Made by a program: the position numbers and the translations under genes
DNA from: Azovibrio sp.
GTDB taxonomy: Bacteria > Pseudomonadota > Gammaproteobacteria > Burkholderiales > Rhodocyclaceae
Assembly: GCA_026414665.1 (NCBI GenBank)
Contig: JAOAIO010000005.1
Coordinates: 1 to 47,039 of the forward strand
DNA: 47,039 bases
Direction of reading: 5' to 3'
Part shown: piece after piece, positions 17,046 to 25,777 of the stretch
How the letters are laid out: every line of letters starts with the position of its first letter
Position numbering within the stretch: the stretch's first letter is position 1
The notes under the pieces: generated by a model
Told to the model about the DNA's origin: nothing
Seen by the model: the letters and a program-made list of their open reading frames with translations, nothing else
Database searches by the model: none

Positions 17046-18446
17046 ATGAAACCGATCTGGATCATCGACGACGACCGCTCCATCCGCTGGGTGCTGGAAA
17101 AGACTCTGGCGCGCGAGGGTATTCCGTTTCGCAGTTTTCCTTCCGCGAACGCCGCGCTGGAGGCGCTCGCGCATGAGGAGCCGCCGCAGGCCTTGCTCTC
17201 CGACATTCGGATGCCGGGTGCTTCTGGTCTCGACCTGCTCAAGCAGGTGAAGGAGCGTCACCCGCAGGTGCCGGTCATCATCATGACTGCCTACTCCGAC
17301 CTGGAAAGCGCCGTGGCGGCCTTTCAGGGCGGCGCTTTCGAGTACTTGCCCAAGCCCTTCGACGTGGATCAAGCCATCGAGCTGATTCGCCGCGCCATCG
17401 ACGAAAGTATGCACCAAGCAGGTGCAGTCGAAGAGGTCGGGCTGACGCCGGAAATTCTGGGGCAAGCGCCCGCCATGCAGGAGGTGTTCCGCGCCATCGG
17501 GCGGCTGTCGCAATCCCATGCCACGGTCTTGATCACAGGCGAATCCGGCACCGGCAAGGAACTGGTAGCGCGTGCCTTGCACCGCCATAGTCCGCGCAAA
17601 GACGCAGCCTTCATCGCCATCAACACCGCCGCGATTCCCAAGGATCTGCTCGAATCCGAGCTGTTCGGCCATGAACGCGGCGCCTTTACCGGGGCGCAGG
17701 CACAGCGCCGCGGCCGCTTCGAACAGGCCGAAGGCGGCACCTTGTTTCTCGATGAAATCGGCGACATGCCGGCCGAACTCCAGACTCGTCTGCTGCGCGT
17801 GCTCTCCGATGGGCATTTTTATCGGGTCGGCGGGCATGCGCCGATCAAGGCCAACGTGCGCGTCATCGCCGCAACGCATCAGAATCTCGAAGGGCGGGTC
17901 AAGGAAGGCTTGTTCCGCGAGGACTTGTTCCATCGCCTTAACGTCATTCGCATCCGTTTGCCGGCGCTGCGTGAGCGGCGCGAGGACATTCCGCTGTTGG
18001 TCAAGCACTTCCTGCAAAAGAGCGCGCAGGAACTGGGGGTAGAGCCCAAGCGCATGTCCGAGGCGGCGATGAAATACCTCGCCGGCCTCGAGTTCAGCGG
18101 CAACGTGCGCCAACTGGAGAATCTCTGTCACTGGATCACCGTCATGGCGCCGGGCCAGCAGGTCGAGATCGCCGATCTGCCGCCGGAGCTGCGCGAGGCG
18201 CCGGTGCAAGTGATGACGGCGAACTGGGAAGCAGCGCTGGCCCAGGAGGTGGACCGGCTGTTGGCAGCGGCGACGCCGGATCTGCACGAGAGATTGCTGC
18301 AAGCCTTCGAGCGCACCCTCATCAATCGGGCGTTGGCCCATACCGGTGGGCGCCGCATCGAGGCGGCCCAGGCGCTGGCTATCGGACGCAACACCATCAC
18401 GCGTAAGATTCAGGAACTGGGTCTGGAGCACGGCCGCGACGGCTGA
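17046..18446 (+). CDS. glnG: Nitrogen regulation response regulator NtrC
   Basis: A sigma-54-dependent activator of nitrogen-limitation genes. Of its 466 residues, the receiver domain has Asp53 (LLSDIRMPG) as phospho-acceptor, with Thr81 and Lys103. The AAA+ domain shows Walker A GESGTGKE (165-172), the sigma-54-contacting GAFTGA (212-217) and Walker B GGTLFLDE. A Fis-type helix-turn-helix closes the protein (RRIEAAQALAIGRNTITRKIQEL). A matching NtrC-type palindrome lies in the nifL-rnfA gap at 38137-38153. Confidence 0.97.
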   Translation: MKPIWIIDDDRSIRWVLEKTLAREGIPFRSFPSANAALEALAHEEPPQALLSDIRMPGASGLDLLKQVKERHPQVPVIIMTAYSDLESAVAAFQGGAFEYLPKPFDVDQAIELIRRAIDESMHQAGAVEEVGLTPEILGQAPAMQEVFRAIGRLSQSHATVLITGESGTGKELVARALHRHSPRKDAAFIAINTAAIPKDLLESELFGHERGAFTGAQAQRRGRFEQAEGGTLFLDEIGDMPAELQTRLLRVLSDGHFYRVGGHAPIKANVRVIAATHQNLEGRVKEGLFREDLFHRLNVIRIRLPALRERREDIPLLVKHFLQKSAQELGVEPKRMSEAAMKYLAGLEFSGNVRQLENLCHWITVMAPGQQVEIADLPPELREAPVQVMTANWEAALAQEVDRLLAAATPDLHERLLQAFERTLINRALAHTGGRRIEAAQALAIGRNTITRKIQELGLEHGRDG

Positions 18447-18533
18447 GCCGCTGACGGCGCGCTCGCGTTTCCCGCGGCTGGTTTGTCGCGGCGCAAGCAG
18501 CGATAATGGCGCCTTTCTCTGCCACCCGCTGCC

Positions 18534-19325
18534 ATGCCCCTGATCGACCCCTCCCGTCTGCGCCAGGCTTTAGGGCCCATGGCTGGTCGTTTCGACGTGG
18601 ATGCCCTCGATTGCTGTACGTCTACCAATGCCTTGCTGCTTGATCGGGCGGCGCAGGGGGCGCCTGCCGGTACAGTGCTGGTAGCTGACCAGCAGACGGC
18701 GGGGCGGGGCCGCCGTGGCCGGCCCTGGGCCTCGACGCCCGCGAACAGCCTGACCTTTTCCCTGCTTTGGCGCTGGCCGGCCGATCCGGCTCGCCTTGCT
18801 GGCTTGAGCCTGGCGGTGGGGCTTGCCCTGGCGCGTGGGCTGGAAGCCCTGGGGCTTCATCCCGTCGGCCTCAAATGGCCCAATGACATTTATGCCGCAT
18901 GGCCAGAAGGGGAGGCGAAGCTAGGCGGCATCCTCGTGGAACTAGCGGCGGATCGGCGCGGCATCTCGGTCGTGATCGGCATCGGCTTGAATCTTAGGGC
19001 GCCAGCCCAGGATGTGCTGGGGCAGGCAGCCGCGGGATTGGATAGGTTGGGCGTGGTGCCGGAGCGGCACCTACTGCTCGCCACCTTGTTGCGCGAGTTA
19101 GCCATGACGCTCGATGCCTTTTTGTCGCGCGGCTTTGCGCCGCTTTTGCCGGCATGGCAGGCGCGCCATATCTGGCAAGGGCAGCGCGTCTGCCTGTGCG
19201 ATGGGGCGCGCTTGCTCGCCGAAGGGCGCTGTCTAGGCGCGGACGAGGAAGGCCGGCTGTTGCTTGCGACAACGGCTGGCATCGAGCGCTTCTTGGTGGG
19301 CGACGTGAGTCTGAGGCGCCGATGA
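18534..19325 (+). CDS. birA: Biotin--[acetyl-CoA-carboxylase] ligase
   Basis: Activates biotin with ATP and attaches it to the carboxylase carrier protein. The 263 residues contain the biotinyl-AMP loop GRGRRGRPW (58-65) and KWPNDIY with catalytic Lys114. The N-terminal winged helix of the E. coli repressor is absent, so this is a group I (ligase-only) BirA with no expected repressor function. The stop overlaps the coaX start (ATGA). Confidence 0.94.
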   Translation: MPLIDPSRLRQALGPMAGRFDVDALDCCTSTNALLLDRAAQGAPAGTVLVADQQTAGRGRRGRPWASTPANSLTFSLLWRWPADPARLAGLSLAVGLALARGLEALGLHPVGLKWPNDIYAAWPEGEAKLGGILVELAADRRGISVVIGIGLNLRAPAQDVLGQAAAGLDRLGVVPERHLLLATLLRELAMTLDAFLSRGFAPLLPAWQARHIWQGQRVCLCDGARLLAEGRCLGADEEGRLLLATTAGIERFLVGDVSLRRR

Positions 19326-20032
19326 TCGCCTGTCTCGATGCGGGTAATTCGCGCCTGAAGTGGGGGCTCGCGGCAGCGCACGGCTGGGTGGCACAGGGCG
19401 CCTTGGGGTGGGATGCGCTCGATGGCTTTACCCGCGTGGTGGCCGGCTGGCCGCCGCTCGAGCGGGTGTTGCTCGCCAGTGTGGCTGGGCCAGCGCAAGA
19501 GGCGCGAATCTGCCAGGCCCTGGCCGGCTACCGGGTCGAGCGGATGCGCAGCAGCGCTGCCGCGGCCGGCGTGGTGAATGGTTATCTAGAGCCAGCGGCG
19601 TTGGGCGTGGACCGCTGGTGCGCCCTGATCGGCGCCCGCGCGCTGACTCGGGAGGCATGTCTGGTGGTCACGGCCGGCACCGCGACGACCATCGACAGCT
19701 TGGATGCGCAGGGCCGCTTTCTCGGTGGCCTCATTCTGCCTGGGGTGGATATGATGCAAGCCGCCCTCGCTCAAGGCACGGCGCGGCTACCGCATGTGAC
19801 CGGCGCGCATCGGGATTTTCCGCGCCAGACCCAGGATGCCATCCACAGCGGTTGCCTCGAGGCGCAGCTAGGGGCCATCGAGCGCGCCTTCGCCCGGCTG
19901 CCGGGGGCGGCCTTGTGCCTACTCTCCGGTGGCGCGGCGCCGTGCCTGGCGCCGCATCTGCGCTTACCGCTGCGCCAGGTCGATAATCTGGTGCTCGAAG
20001 GTCTGCGGCAGTGGGCCTGGTCCGCACCGTAG
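19322..20032 (+). CDS. coaX: Type III pantothenate kinase
   Basis: Phosphorylates pantothenate, the first step of CoA synthesis. The 236 residues have the ASKHA-fold motifs CLDAGNSRLKWG (phosphate 1), LGVDRWCALIGA and VVTAGTATTIDSL (phosphate 2). It starts inside the birA stop, a conserved birA-coaX coupling. Later in the window coaE provides the final CoA step. Confidence 0.95.
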   Translation: MIACLDAGNSRLKWGLAAAHGWVAQGALGWDALDGFTRVVAGWPPLERVLLASVAGPAQEARICQALAGYRVERMRSSAAAAGVVNGYLEPAALGVDRWCALIGARALTREACLVVTAGTATTIDSLDAQGRFLGGLILPGVDMMQAALAQGTARLPHVTGAHRDFPRQTQDAIHSGCLEAQLGAIERAFARLPGAALCLLSGGAAPCLAPHLRLPLRQVDNLVLEGLRQWAWSAP

Positions 20033-20053
20033 CGGTGCGTTCATGAAGTGTGA

Positions 20054-20070
20054 TGCGCCATTTTGGTGCT
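20054..20070. promoter_or_regulatory. NtrC-like palindrome (or hairpin) upstream of trpB2
   Basis: The 17-bp TGCGCCATTTTGGTGCT differs from the remembered NtrC consensus TGCACYANNNTGGTGCA at two defined positions. It can equally form an RNA hairpin (GCGCCA with UGGUGC, loop UUU) flanked by ATGAAG / CTTCAT and followed by T-rich sequence, so it may be the coaX terminator. No sigma-54 promoter with GG-N10-GC spacing is found before trpB2. Confidence 0.35.
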
Positions 20071-20122
20071 TCATCGCTTTTCGTTTAACTTAGCATCCTC
20101 GATCGGAATTTTTGAAAACATC

Positions 20123-21487
20123 ATGATGCCTCTGCGTACCTACCTCGATCCTTCTGAAATGCCCACCCACTGGTACAACGTGGTGGCCGATATGCGGAAC
20201 CCGCCAGCGCCCCCGCTGGGGCCGGATGGCAAGCCCATGGGCCCAGAGCAGATGGCGGCGATCTTTCCGATGAATATCCTCGAACAGGAGATGAGCCGCC
20301 AGCGCTGGATCGAGATTCCCGAGGAGGTGCGGCAGATCTACGCGCTCTGGCGGCCGGCCCCCCTGTGCCGGGCGCGGCGCTTGGAAGCGGCGCTAGGCAC
20401 GCCGGCGAAGATTTTTTATAAGTACGAGGGGGTTTCCCCGGCGGGTTCGCACAAGCCCAATTCCGCCGTGCCCCAGGCTTTCTACAACAAGCAAGCCGGC
20501 ACCAAGCGGCTCACCACCGAAACTGGCGCTGGTCAGTGGGGCTCCTCCATCGCCTTCGCCGGGCAAATGTTCGGCCTGCCGGTGCGGGTGTTCATGGTCA
20601 AGGTGAGCTATGAGCAAAAGCCTTTTCGCCGCTCGATGATGCAAACTTGGGGCGCCGAGGTCTTTGCCAGCCCCACCAACCTCACCGAAGCCGGCCGCAA
20701 GGCGCTGGCCGAAGATCCCGGCTGCCAGGGCTCCCTGGGTCTGGCGATCTCCGAGGCGGTGGAGGAAGCGGCGGCCGATCGGGAAACTTGCTATACCCTG
20801 GGCTCGGTGCTCAATCATGTGCTGTTGCATCAGACCGTGATCGGCCTAGAGGCAAAGCGGCAATTCGAGAAGCTTGGCCTTTACCCGGATGTGGTGCTTG
20901 GCCCCTGTGGCGGCGGCTCTTCCTTTGGCGGCATCGCCTTCCCCTTCCTGGCCGATAAGGCAGCCGGTGATAAGCGCGCCGACAAGCTGCGCTGCGTTGC
21001 GGTCGAGCCGACTTCCTGTCCGACCCTGACTCAAGGCGCTTATGCCTACGACTTCGGTGATGCCTCCGGCTATACGCCGTTGATGAAGATGTACACTCTC
21101 GGGCACGACTTCATGCCGCCCGGCATTCATGCCGGCGGCCTGCGCTACCATGGCGCCAGTCCTCTGGTGTCGCAGCTTGCGCACGAGGGGCTGGTCGAAG
21201 CGCGGGCCGTGCCGCAATTGGCCACCTTCGAGGCCGGCGTGCAGTTCGCCCGCGCCGAGGGCATCATTCCGGCGCCTGAATCTTGTCACGCCATTCGCGC
21301 CGCCATCGACGAGGCATTGCAGGCCAAAGCCTGTGGCGAGGAAAAGGTGATCCTGTTTTGCCTCACTGGGCATGGCCACTTCGACATGGCCTCCTATGAC
21401 AAATTCTTTGCCGGCCAGCTTGAAGACTTCGCCTATCCGGCTGCGGCCATCGCCGAGTCGCTCAAGCATTTGCCCCAGGTCGGCTAA
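20123..21487 (+). CDS. TrpB2-type tryptophan synthase beta-like PLP enzyme
   Basis: A 454-residue PLP enzyme of the TrpB2 branch. [11 protein letters not shown] holds the Schiff-base Lys111; [20 protein letters not shown] and the phosphate cup [11 protein letters not shown] are present. The long N-terminus ([20 protein letters not shown]) is a TrpB2 trait; TrpB1 partners of TrpA are about 400 residues. No trpA is adjacent. TrpB2 proteins make tryptophan from indole and serine or act on phosphoserine; salvage is possible. The gene sits between coaX and the SPOR gene, which are usually neighbours, suggesting insertion. The ATG three bases later is equally possible. Confidence 0.88.
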   Translation: MMPLRTYLDPSEMPTHWYNVVADMRNPPAPPLGPDGKPMGPEQMAAIFPMNILEQEMSRQRWIEIPEEVRQIYALWRPAPLCRARRLEAALGTPAKIFYKYEGVSPAGSHKPNSAVPQAFYNKQAGTKRLTTETGAGQWGSSIAFAGQMFGLPVRVFMVKVSYEQKPFRRSMMQTWGAEVFASPTNLTEAGRKALAEDPGCQGSLGLAISEAVEEAAADRETCYTLGSVLNHVLLHQTVIGLEAKRQFEKLGLYPDVVLGPCGGGSSFGGIAFPFLADKAAGDKRADKLRCVAVEPTSCPTLTQGAYAYDFGDASGYTPLMKMYTLGHDFMPPGIHAGGLRYHGASPLVSQLAHEGLVEARAVPQLATFEAGVQFARAEGIIPAPESCHAIRAAIDEALQAKACGEEKVILFCLTGHGHFDMASYDKFFAGQLEDFAYPAAAIAESLKHLPQVG

Positions 21488-21501
21488 AAGGGCGTATCGC
21501 C

Positions 21502-22239
21502 ATGCGGGCCTTGGTGTTTCTGCTCATCCTCGCCAACCTGCTGTTCTTTGCCTATGCCCAGGGCTATCTCGGCGCGTCGGTTTCGCCCGATGCGCTGCGG
21601 CTTGCGCAGCAGATCCATCCCGAACGCCTGCGCATCCTGCCGGCCGGCGCGTCGGATGCGGGCGAGCCGGGGGCGGTGCCAGCGCCCGCTACGCCCGCGC
21701 CGCCGGATATCGCTTCTCCCGCGCCAAGCCCGGCGCCATCCTCCCCGTCACAACCGAGCGCGCCGCCGCCGTCCACGCCCGCGCCGGCGCGGGCTGGCGG
21801 CGCCACGGCCCAGGTTTGCTTGTTGCTTGCCGGCTTGAGCGACGCCGAGGCCCAGCGGCTGGCTAGCCTGGCCGAGCAAGCCGGGTTGACGCCGAGCCGG
21901 CGCAGCGAGGGCGGCTGGTGGGTCTTCATACCGCCTCAGCCGGACAAGAAAGGCGCCGAGAAAAAGGCCGGCGAATTGCAGCGCTTGGGGGTTGCCGAGT
22001 TCTTCATCGTCAGCGATGGGCCGCAGAAATACGCGATTTCCCTTGGCGTCTTCTCGCGTGAGGAGGCCGCGCACAAATATCTCGAGCAGCTGCGCGGCAA
22101 GGGCGTGCGCAGCGCCCGGGTCGGGCCGCGTCAGGTCGAGGGGGCTCGCCAGCAGCTTGAAGTGCGCGGCGCCGCCGCTGAGCTTTCCGACTTCCGCAAG
22201 GCTTTGCCGGCCGAGAGCGCGCCCAGGGATTGCCCGTGA
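21502..22239 (+). CDS. SPOR-domain protein, membrane anchored
   Basis: A 245-residue protein: one N-terminal helix (ALVFLLILANLLFFAYAQGYL), a Pro/Ala/Ser-rich linker from about 55 to 98 that spans the periplasm, and a C-terminal SPOR-like domain (about 150-225) with KYAISLGVFSREEAAHKYLEQL. SPOR domains bind denuded glycan strands at division septa. In other betaproteobacteria this gene follows coaX. The stop overlaps the coaE start. Confidence 0.82.
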   Translation: MRALVFLLILANLLFFAYAQGYLGASVSPDALRLAQQIHPERLRILPAGASDAGEPGAVPAPATPAPPDIASPAPSPAPSSPSQPSAPPPSTPAPARAGGATAQVCLLLAGLSDAEAQRLASLAEQAGLTPSRRSEGGWWVFIPPQPDKKGAEKKAGELQRLGVAEFFIVSDGPQKYAISLGVFSREEAAHKYLEQLRGKGVRSARVGPRQVEGARQQLEVRGAAAELSDFRKALPAESAPRDCP

Positions 22240-22862
22240 GTTTCGTGGTCGGCCTTACCGGCGGCATCGGCAGCGGCAAGAGTACGGTGGCCGAGGCTTT
22301 CGTGGCGCTGGGCGCGGGCCTGGTGGATACGGATGTGCTGGCCCGCCAGCTCACCGGGCCAGAGGGCGCGGCCATGCCCGCCCTGATCGAGCGCTTCGGT
22401 CCCGGCATCTGCGCCGCCGACGGTAGTCTCGACCGGGCGGCCATGCGGGCGCGGGCGTTCGCTGACCCTGGCGTGCGCCGGGAGCTAGAGGCGCTCTTGC
22501 ATCCGCTCATCCGGGCGCGGGCCGAGGCCGATATCGCTTTGCTGCGCACCCCTTATGTCCTGCTCGCCATTCCCTTGCTGGCGGAAGTCGGACGGCAGGC
22601 ATATCGGCTCGACCGCGTGCTGCTCGTCGATTGTCCTGAAGCCTTGCAGCGCCGGCGCGTCATGGCGCGCAGCGGCCTGACGGGCGAGATGGTCGATGCC
22701 ATCATGGCGGCGCAAGCCAGCCGGGCGGCGCGACGGGCAGTGGCGGACGACGTGCTCGACAACAGCGGCGCGCGCGCCGAGCTCGCCGTGCCGGTGGCGC
22801 GCTTACATGATCTTTATCTACGCTTGGCGCAGGCCAAGGCGACGGGGGCGTGTCGACCTTAA
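22236..22862 (+). CDS. coaE: Dephospho-CoA kinase
   Basis: Catalyses the last step of CoA synthesis, phosphorylation of the 3'-OH of dephospho-CoA. The 208 residues have the P-loop GLTGGIGSGKST, the DTDVLARQL block, HPLIRARAE and the lid region ARSGLTGEM. A GTG start overlapping the SPOR stop with AGGG 7 bp upstream was chosen; a TTG two codons earlier is the alternative. Confidence 0.94.
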   Translation: MSFVVGLTGGIGSGKSTVAEAFVALGAGLVDTDVLARQLTGPEGAAMPALIERFGPGICAADGSLDRAAMRARAFADPGVRRELEALLHPLIRARAEADIALLRTPYVLLAIPLLAEVGRQAYRLDRVLLVDCPEALQRRRVMARSGLTGEMVDAIMAAQASRAARRAVADDVLDNSGARAELAVPVARLHDLYLRLAQAKATGACRP

Positions 22863-22871
22863 AGTGTCAGG

Positions 22872-22900
22872 TTGAGATTTGATGCTAACTGATTCAGAAT
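22872..22900 (+). promoter_or_regulatory. Candidate sigma-70 promoter for zapD-yacG
   Basis: TTGAGA (five of six to the -35 consensus) is 17 bp from CAGAAT (four of six to the -10), in a locally AT-rich gap just before zapD. Confidence 0.5.
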
Positions 22901-22917
22901 AATCGGACTTTCACTTG

Positions 22918-23688
22918 ATGGCCGGCGGCGTGATCACCTACGAATACCCCTTCAACGAGCGCATCCGCACCTTGTTGCGCCTGGAGGATCTCTTTGAGAA
23001 GGTTGCCTACTTCTCCAAGTCGGATGGTCCGGCCGAGAACCATGTCGCGCTCGTTACCCTGTTCGAAATCCTGGAGGTGGCCGGTCGCGCCGACTTAAAG
23101 CTCGACATGATCCAGGAGCTAGAACGGCAGCGCCAGATTCTGCTGGGCTTTCGCAACAACCCCGACATTTCCGAGGCCGCGCTGTCCGGCGCGCTCTACG
23201 AGATCGAGCAGGCTTCCGCGGCGCTGCTCGCGCTGGCCGGCAAGTTCGGCCAAAGTCTGCGCGACAACGAATGGCTGATGGGCATCAAGAGCCGAGTGGC
23301 CATTCCCGGCGGGGTGTGCGAGTTCGATCTACCGTCTTATCACTATTGGCTGCACCAGTCGGCGCAGTTCCGCAGCCAGGCCTTGGCCACGTGGATGCGC
23401 TCGATGTTACCGGTGCGCGATGCCTTGACCATCATCCTGCGCCTTTTGCGCTCCAGCGGCCGGGTCGAGCGGCTCAAGGCCGCGCATGGCCAGTTTCAGC
23501 GCATGTTGGGCGGCACTGCGGCGCAGATGGTGCGCATCGGCGTGCCTGAAGGCGAGCATGCCGTGCCCGAAGTGAGCGCCAATCGTTACGCGCTCAATAT
23601 CCGCTTCACCCATCCCCCGGAAATGGAAATCAAGGCCAAGGGCTGCGACCGGGACGTGGCCTTTGAACTCACGTTCTGCAACCTGTGA
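22918..23688 (+). CDS. zapD: Cell division protein ZapD
   Basis: Cross-links FtsZ filaments at the division ring. The 256 residues begin with [21 protein letters not shown], the conserved N-terminus of the family (formerly DUF1342), and include [24 protein letters not shown]. The ATG is used; a TTG one codon earlier is possible. The stop overlaps the yacG GTG. Confidence 0.95.
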   Translation: MAGGVITYEYPFNERIRTLLRLEDLFEKVAYFSKSDGPAENHVALVTLFEILEVAGRADLKLDMIQELERQRQILLGFRNNPDISEAALSGALYEIEQASAALLALAGKFGQSLRDNEWLMGIKSRVAIPGGVCEFDLPSYHYWLHQSAQFRSQALATWMRSMLPVRDALTIILRLLRSSGRVERLKAAHGQFQRMLGGTAAQMVRIGVPEGEHAVPEVSANRYALNIRFTHPPEMEIKAKGCDRDVAFELTFCNL

Positions 23689-23882
23689 CTTCGCCAACCT
23701 ACCGCATGGTGCCTTGCCCGCAGTGCGGCACCTTGTCCGAGTGGCGCCCCGAGAACCGTTGGCGTCCTTTTTGTTCGGAACGCTGCAAGCTCATCGATTT
23801 GGGCTGTTGGGCCGACGAGACCTATCGCGTGCCGGAACAGGAGCCGGATCAAGGCGCTTTGCCCGATTTGCCTGTGCGCTGA
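23685..23882 (+). CDS. yacG: DNA gyrase inhibitor YacG (zinc-binding)
   Basis: A 65-residue zinc protein that binds GyrB and inhibits DNA gyrase in E. coli. The four cysteines are in [12 protein letters not shown] and [12 protein letters not shown], and the tail is acidic. It starts at a GTG overlapping the zapD stop (GTGA); zapD-yacG is a conserved pair. Confidence 0.93.
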   Translation: MTSPTYRMVPCPQCGTLSEWRPENRWRPFCSERCKLIDLGCWADETYRVPEQEPDQGALPDLPVR

Positions 23883-23890
23883 CCCGTCTT

Positions 23891-24853
23891 TTACCATGCG
23901 CGCAGCATGGCGATGCCGTGCGCGCCGTGCTGCTGCGCCGTGCTGAGCGTTGCCTCGCTTTGGCCGCCTAGGGCGAATACCGGCAGCGGACAATCCCGCG
24001 CCAGCCGGGCGAAGGCGGGCCAGCCCAGTGGCGCTGCCTCCGGGTGGCTGAGCGTCGGCAGCACTGGTCCGAGCAAGGCATAATCGAGCGCTAAGCGACT
24101 GGCCCGCGTGAGTTCCGCGGCATCGTGACAGGAGGCGCCGACCCATGCGAAATCGGGGCGCGTCGTAGAGCGCGCCAAGCCGGCGGCGCTTAAGTGTCGC
24201 CCGTGGGCGCCGATGCGGCGGGCTAGATCCGCGTCTTCACTGACCAGCACCAGGGCGCCGACCGTCCGCGCCAACTGCATCAGGCGGGTGCCGAAGTCCA
24301 GGCGTGCGTCGGGCGCCAAGCCCCGATCGCGCAGCTGGATGAGCCGGATGCCCCGGGCTAGGGCGCGTTCGAGACGCAGCAGCTCCGCCGATACCCCGAG
24401 CTGCTCCGCCTGGGTGATGGCCATGCTGCAAGGAAGAGAGAGGGCTTTCAGAATCGGCGCGTTGGCGGGTAGCAGCGGGGCGACCGTGACCGGCCCGGTC
24501 AATGGCTGCCAGGCGATGGCGCTGTGCTCGAGCGGGGCGGTGATGCCGATTTCGCCGTCCCAGGCCGTCACGCGCCAAAAATTGAGACAGACGTGCGCAT
24601 GGGGGTAGCGAAAGTGCCGGCGTAGCCAGGGGCTGGCATGGGTGACGGTGATGCCGAGCTCTTCCTTTAGCTCGCGCACCAGAGCCTGGCGCACGTCCTC
24701 GCCGGGTTCCACCTTGCCGCCGGGGAATTCCCAATAACCGGCGTAGACTTTGCCTTCCGGGCGGCAGGCGAGCATGAATTCGCGGCCATCGCGGCTTAGC
24801 AGCACGGCGGCTGCTACCTCGGTGATCGGCATAGCAGAAGGTGCCGCGCTCAT
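23891..24853 (-). CDS. Nudix hydrolase fused to a ThiE-like domain
   Basis: A 320-residue fusion. The N-terminal half (about 1-135) is a MutT-type Nudix hydrolase with box GGKVEPGEDVRQALVRELKEELGI read across 45-67; it is expected to sanitise 8-oxo-dGTP. The C-terminal half (about 145-320) is a TIM-barrel domain resembling thiamine phosphate synthase (RGIRLIQLRDRGL, VFALGG), but the usual ND and GVHLG motifs appear as SED and GRHLS, so thiamine synthesis is doubtful. The fusion is known in proteobacteria. The start overlaps the stop of the upstream ATPase (ATGA). Confidence 0.9.
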   Translation of the reverse strand: MSAAPSAMPITEVAAAVLLSRDGREFMLACRPEGKVYAGYWEFPGGKVEPGEDVRQALVRELKEELGITVTHASPWLRRHFRYPHAHVCLNFWRVTAWDGEIGITAPLEHSAIAWQPLTGPVTVAPLLPANAPILKALSLPCSMAITQAEQLGVSAELLRLERALARGIRLIQLRDRGLAPDARLDFGTRLMQLARTVGALVLVSEDADLARRIGAHGRHLSAAGLARSTTRPDFAWVGASCHDAAELTRASRLALDYALLGPVLPTLSHPEAAPLGWPAFARLARDCPLPVFALGGQSEATLSTAQQHGAHGIAMLRAW

Positions 24854-25728
24854 TGGCGCTTCTCCTGCCGTCCAGCGTAGTCGCGCGCGAATTGCCAGGC
24901 CACCCGACCGCTCCGCGAGCCGCGCGCCAGCGCCCAGTTGAGCGCCTCGCGCTCGGCGGCGGCGATTTCCCGCCTGGAAAAGCCGAAGGACTTGAGCCAG
25001 TGCGCCACGATGGCGAGATAGTCATCCTGGTCGAAGGGGTAGAAGGAAAGCCACAGGCCGAAGCGTTCGGACAGGGAAATCTTTTCCTCGATGGCTTCGC
25101 CGGGGTGGATTTCGCCATCCACGCGGGTGCTATCGAGATTTTCCGAGAAATACTCCGGCATCAGGTGGCGCCGGTTCGAAGTGGCGTAGATCAGCACGTT
25201 TTCCGGCGGCGCGGCGACGGAGCCGTCGAGCACCGACTTCAACGCCTTGTAGGCGTTCTCGCCGGCCTCGAATGAGAGATCGTCGCAAAATAGGATGAAT
25301 CTTTCCGGGCGGTCGGCGATGCGGTCCACGATCTCGGCCAGGTCGGTGAGATCGTCCTTGTCCACTTCGATCAAGCGTAGTCCTTCTGGCGCGAATTCGT
25401 TGAGCAGGGCCTTGACCAGCGAGGATTTGCCCGAGCCGCGGCTCCCAGTGAGCAGCACGTTGTTCGCTGGCCGGCCCGCCACGAATTGGCGCGTGTTGGC
25501 GGTGATGCGCGCTTTCTGATCGTCGATGCCGGTGAGGTCGGCTAGGCGGATTGGGTGCACCTGCCGCACCGGCAGCAGGCAGCCCATGCCGTGCCGGCGG
25601 CGCCAGCGGCAGGCGAGCACCTGGCGCCAGTCCGGCTCCTCCGGGGGCGGGGGAAGTTGCGCGGCGAGGCGGTCCAATAGCGATTCGGCGCGATTGAGCA
25701 GACGTTCGAGCAAGGCGGGGTCGAGCAT
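24850..25728 (-). CDS. DUF815-family AAA+ ATPase
   Basis: A 292-residue ATPase with Walker A GSRGSGKSSLVKALL, Walker B RFILFCDDLSF, and sensor-type ATSNRRHLMPEY; DUF815 proteins have this layout. Cellular role is not established. The start was moved to the ATG of LDPALLERLL; the longer frame lacks family resemblance. It is translated just before the Nudix-ThiE gene (4-bp overlap) and is divergent from mltA, with 49 bp between the starts. Confidence 0.87.
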   Translation of the reverse strand: MLDPALLERLLNRAESLLDRLAAQLPPPPEEPDWRQVLACRWRRRHGMGCLLPVRQVHPIRLADLTGIDDQKARITANTRQFVAGRPANNVLLTGSRGSGKSSLVKALLNEFAPEGLRLIEVDKDDLTDLAEIVDRIADRPERFILFCDDLSFEAGENAYKALKSVLDGSVAAPPENVLIYATSNRRHLMPEYFSENLDSTRVDGEIHPGEAIEEKISLSERFGLWLSFYPFDQDDYLAIVAHWLKSFGFSRREIAAAEREALNWALARGSRSGRVAWQFARDYAGRQEKRQ

Positions 25729-25777
25729 GGCGAAAGGTATACTGCGCGAGCGAAAAGCTCGAAATCTAGCCAATGCC

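Noticed and set aside
20065-20078. Possible sigma-54 promoter for trpB2
   Set aside because: The only GG/GC pair here has 9 bp between the doublets, and no other pair with 10-bp spacing occurs before the start.
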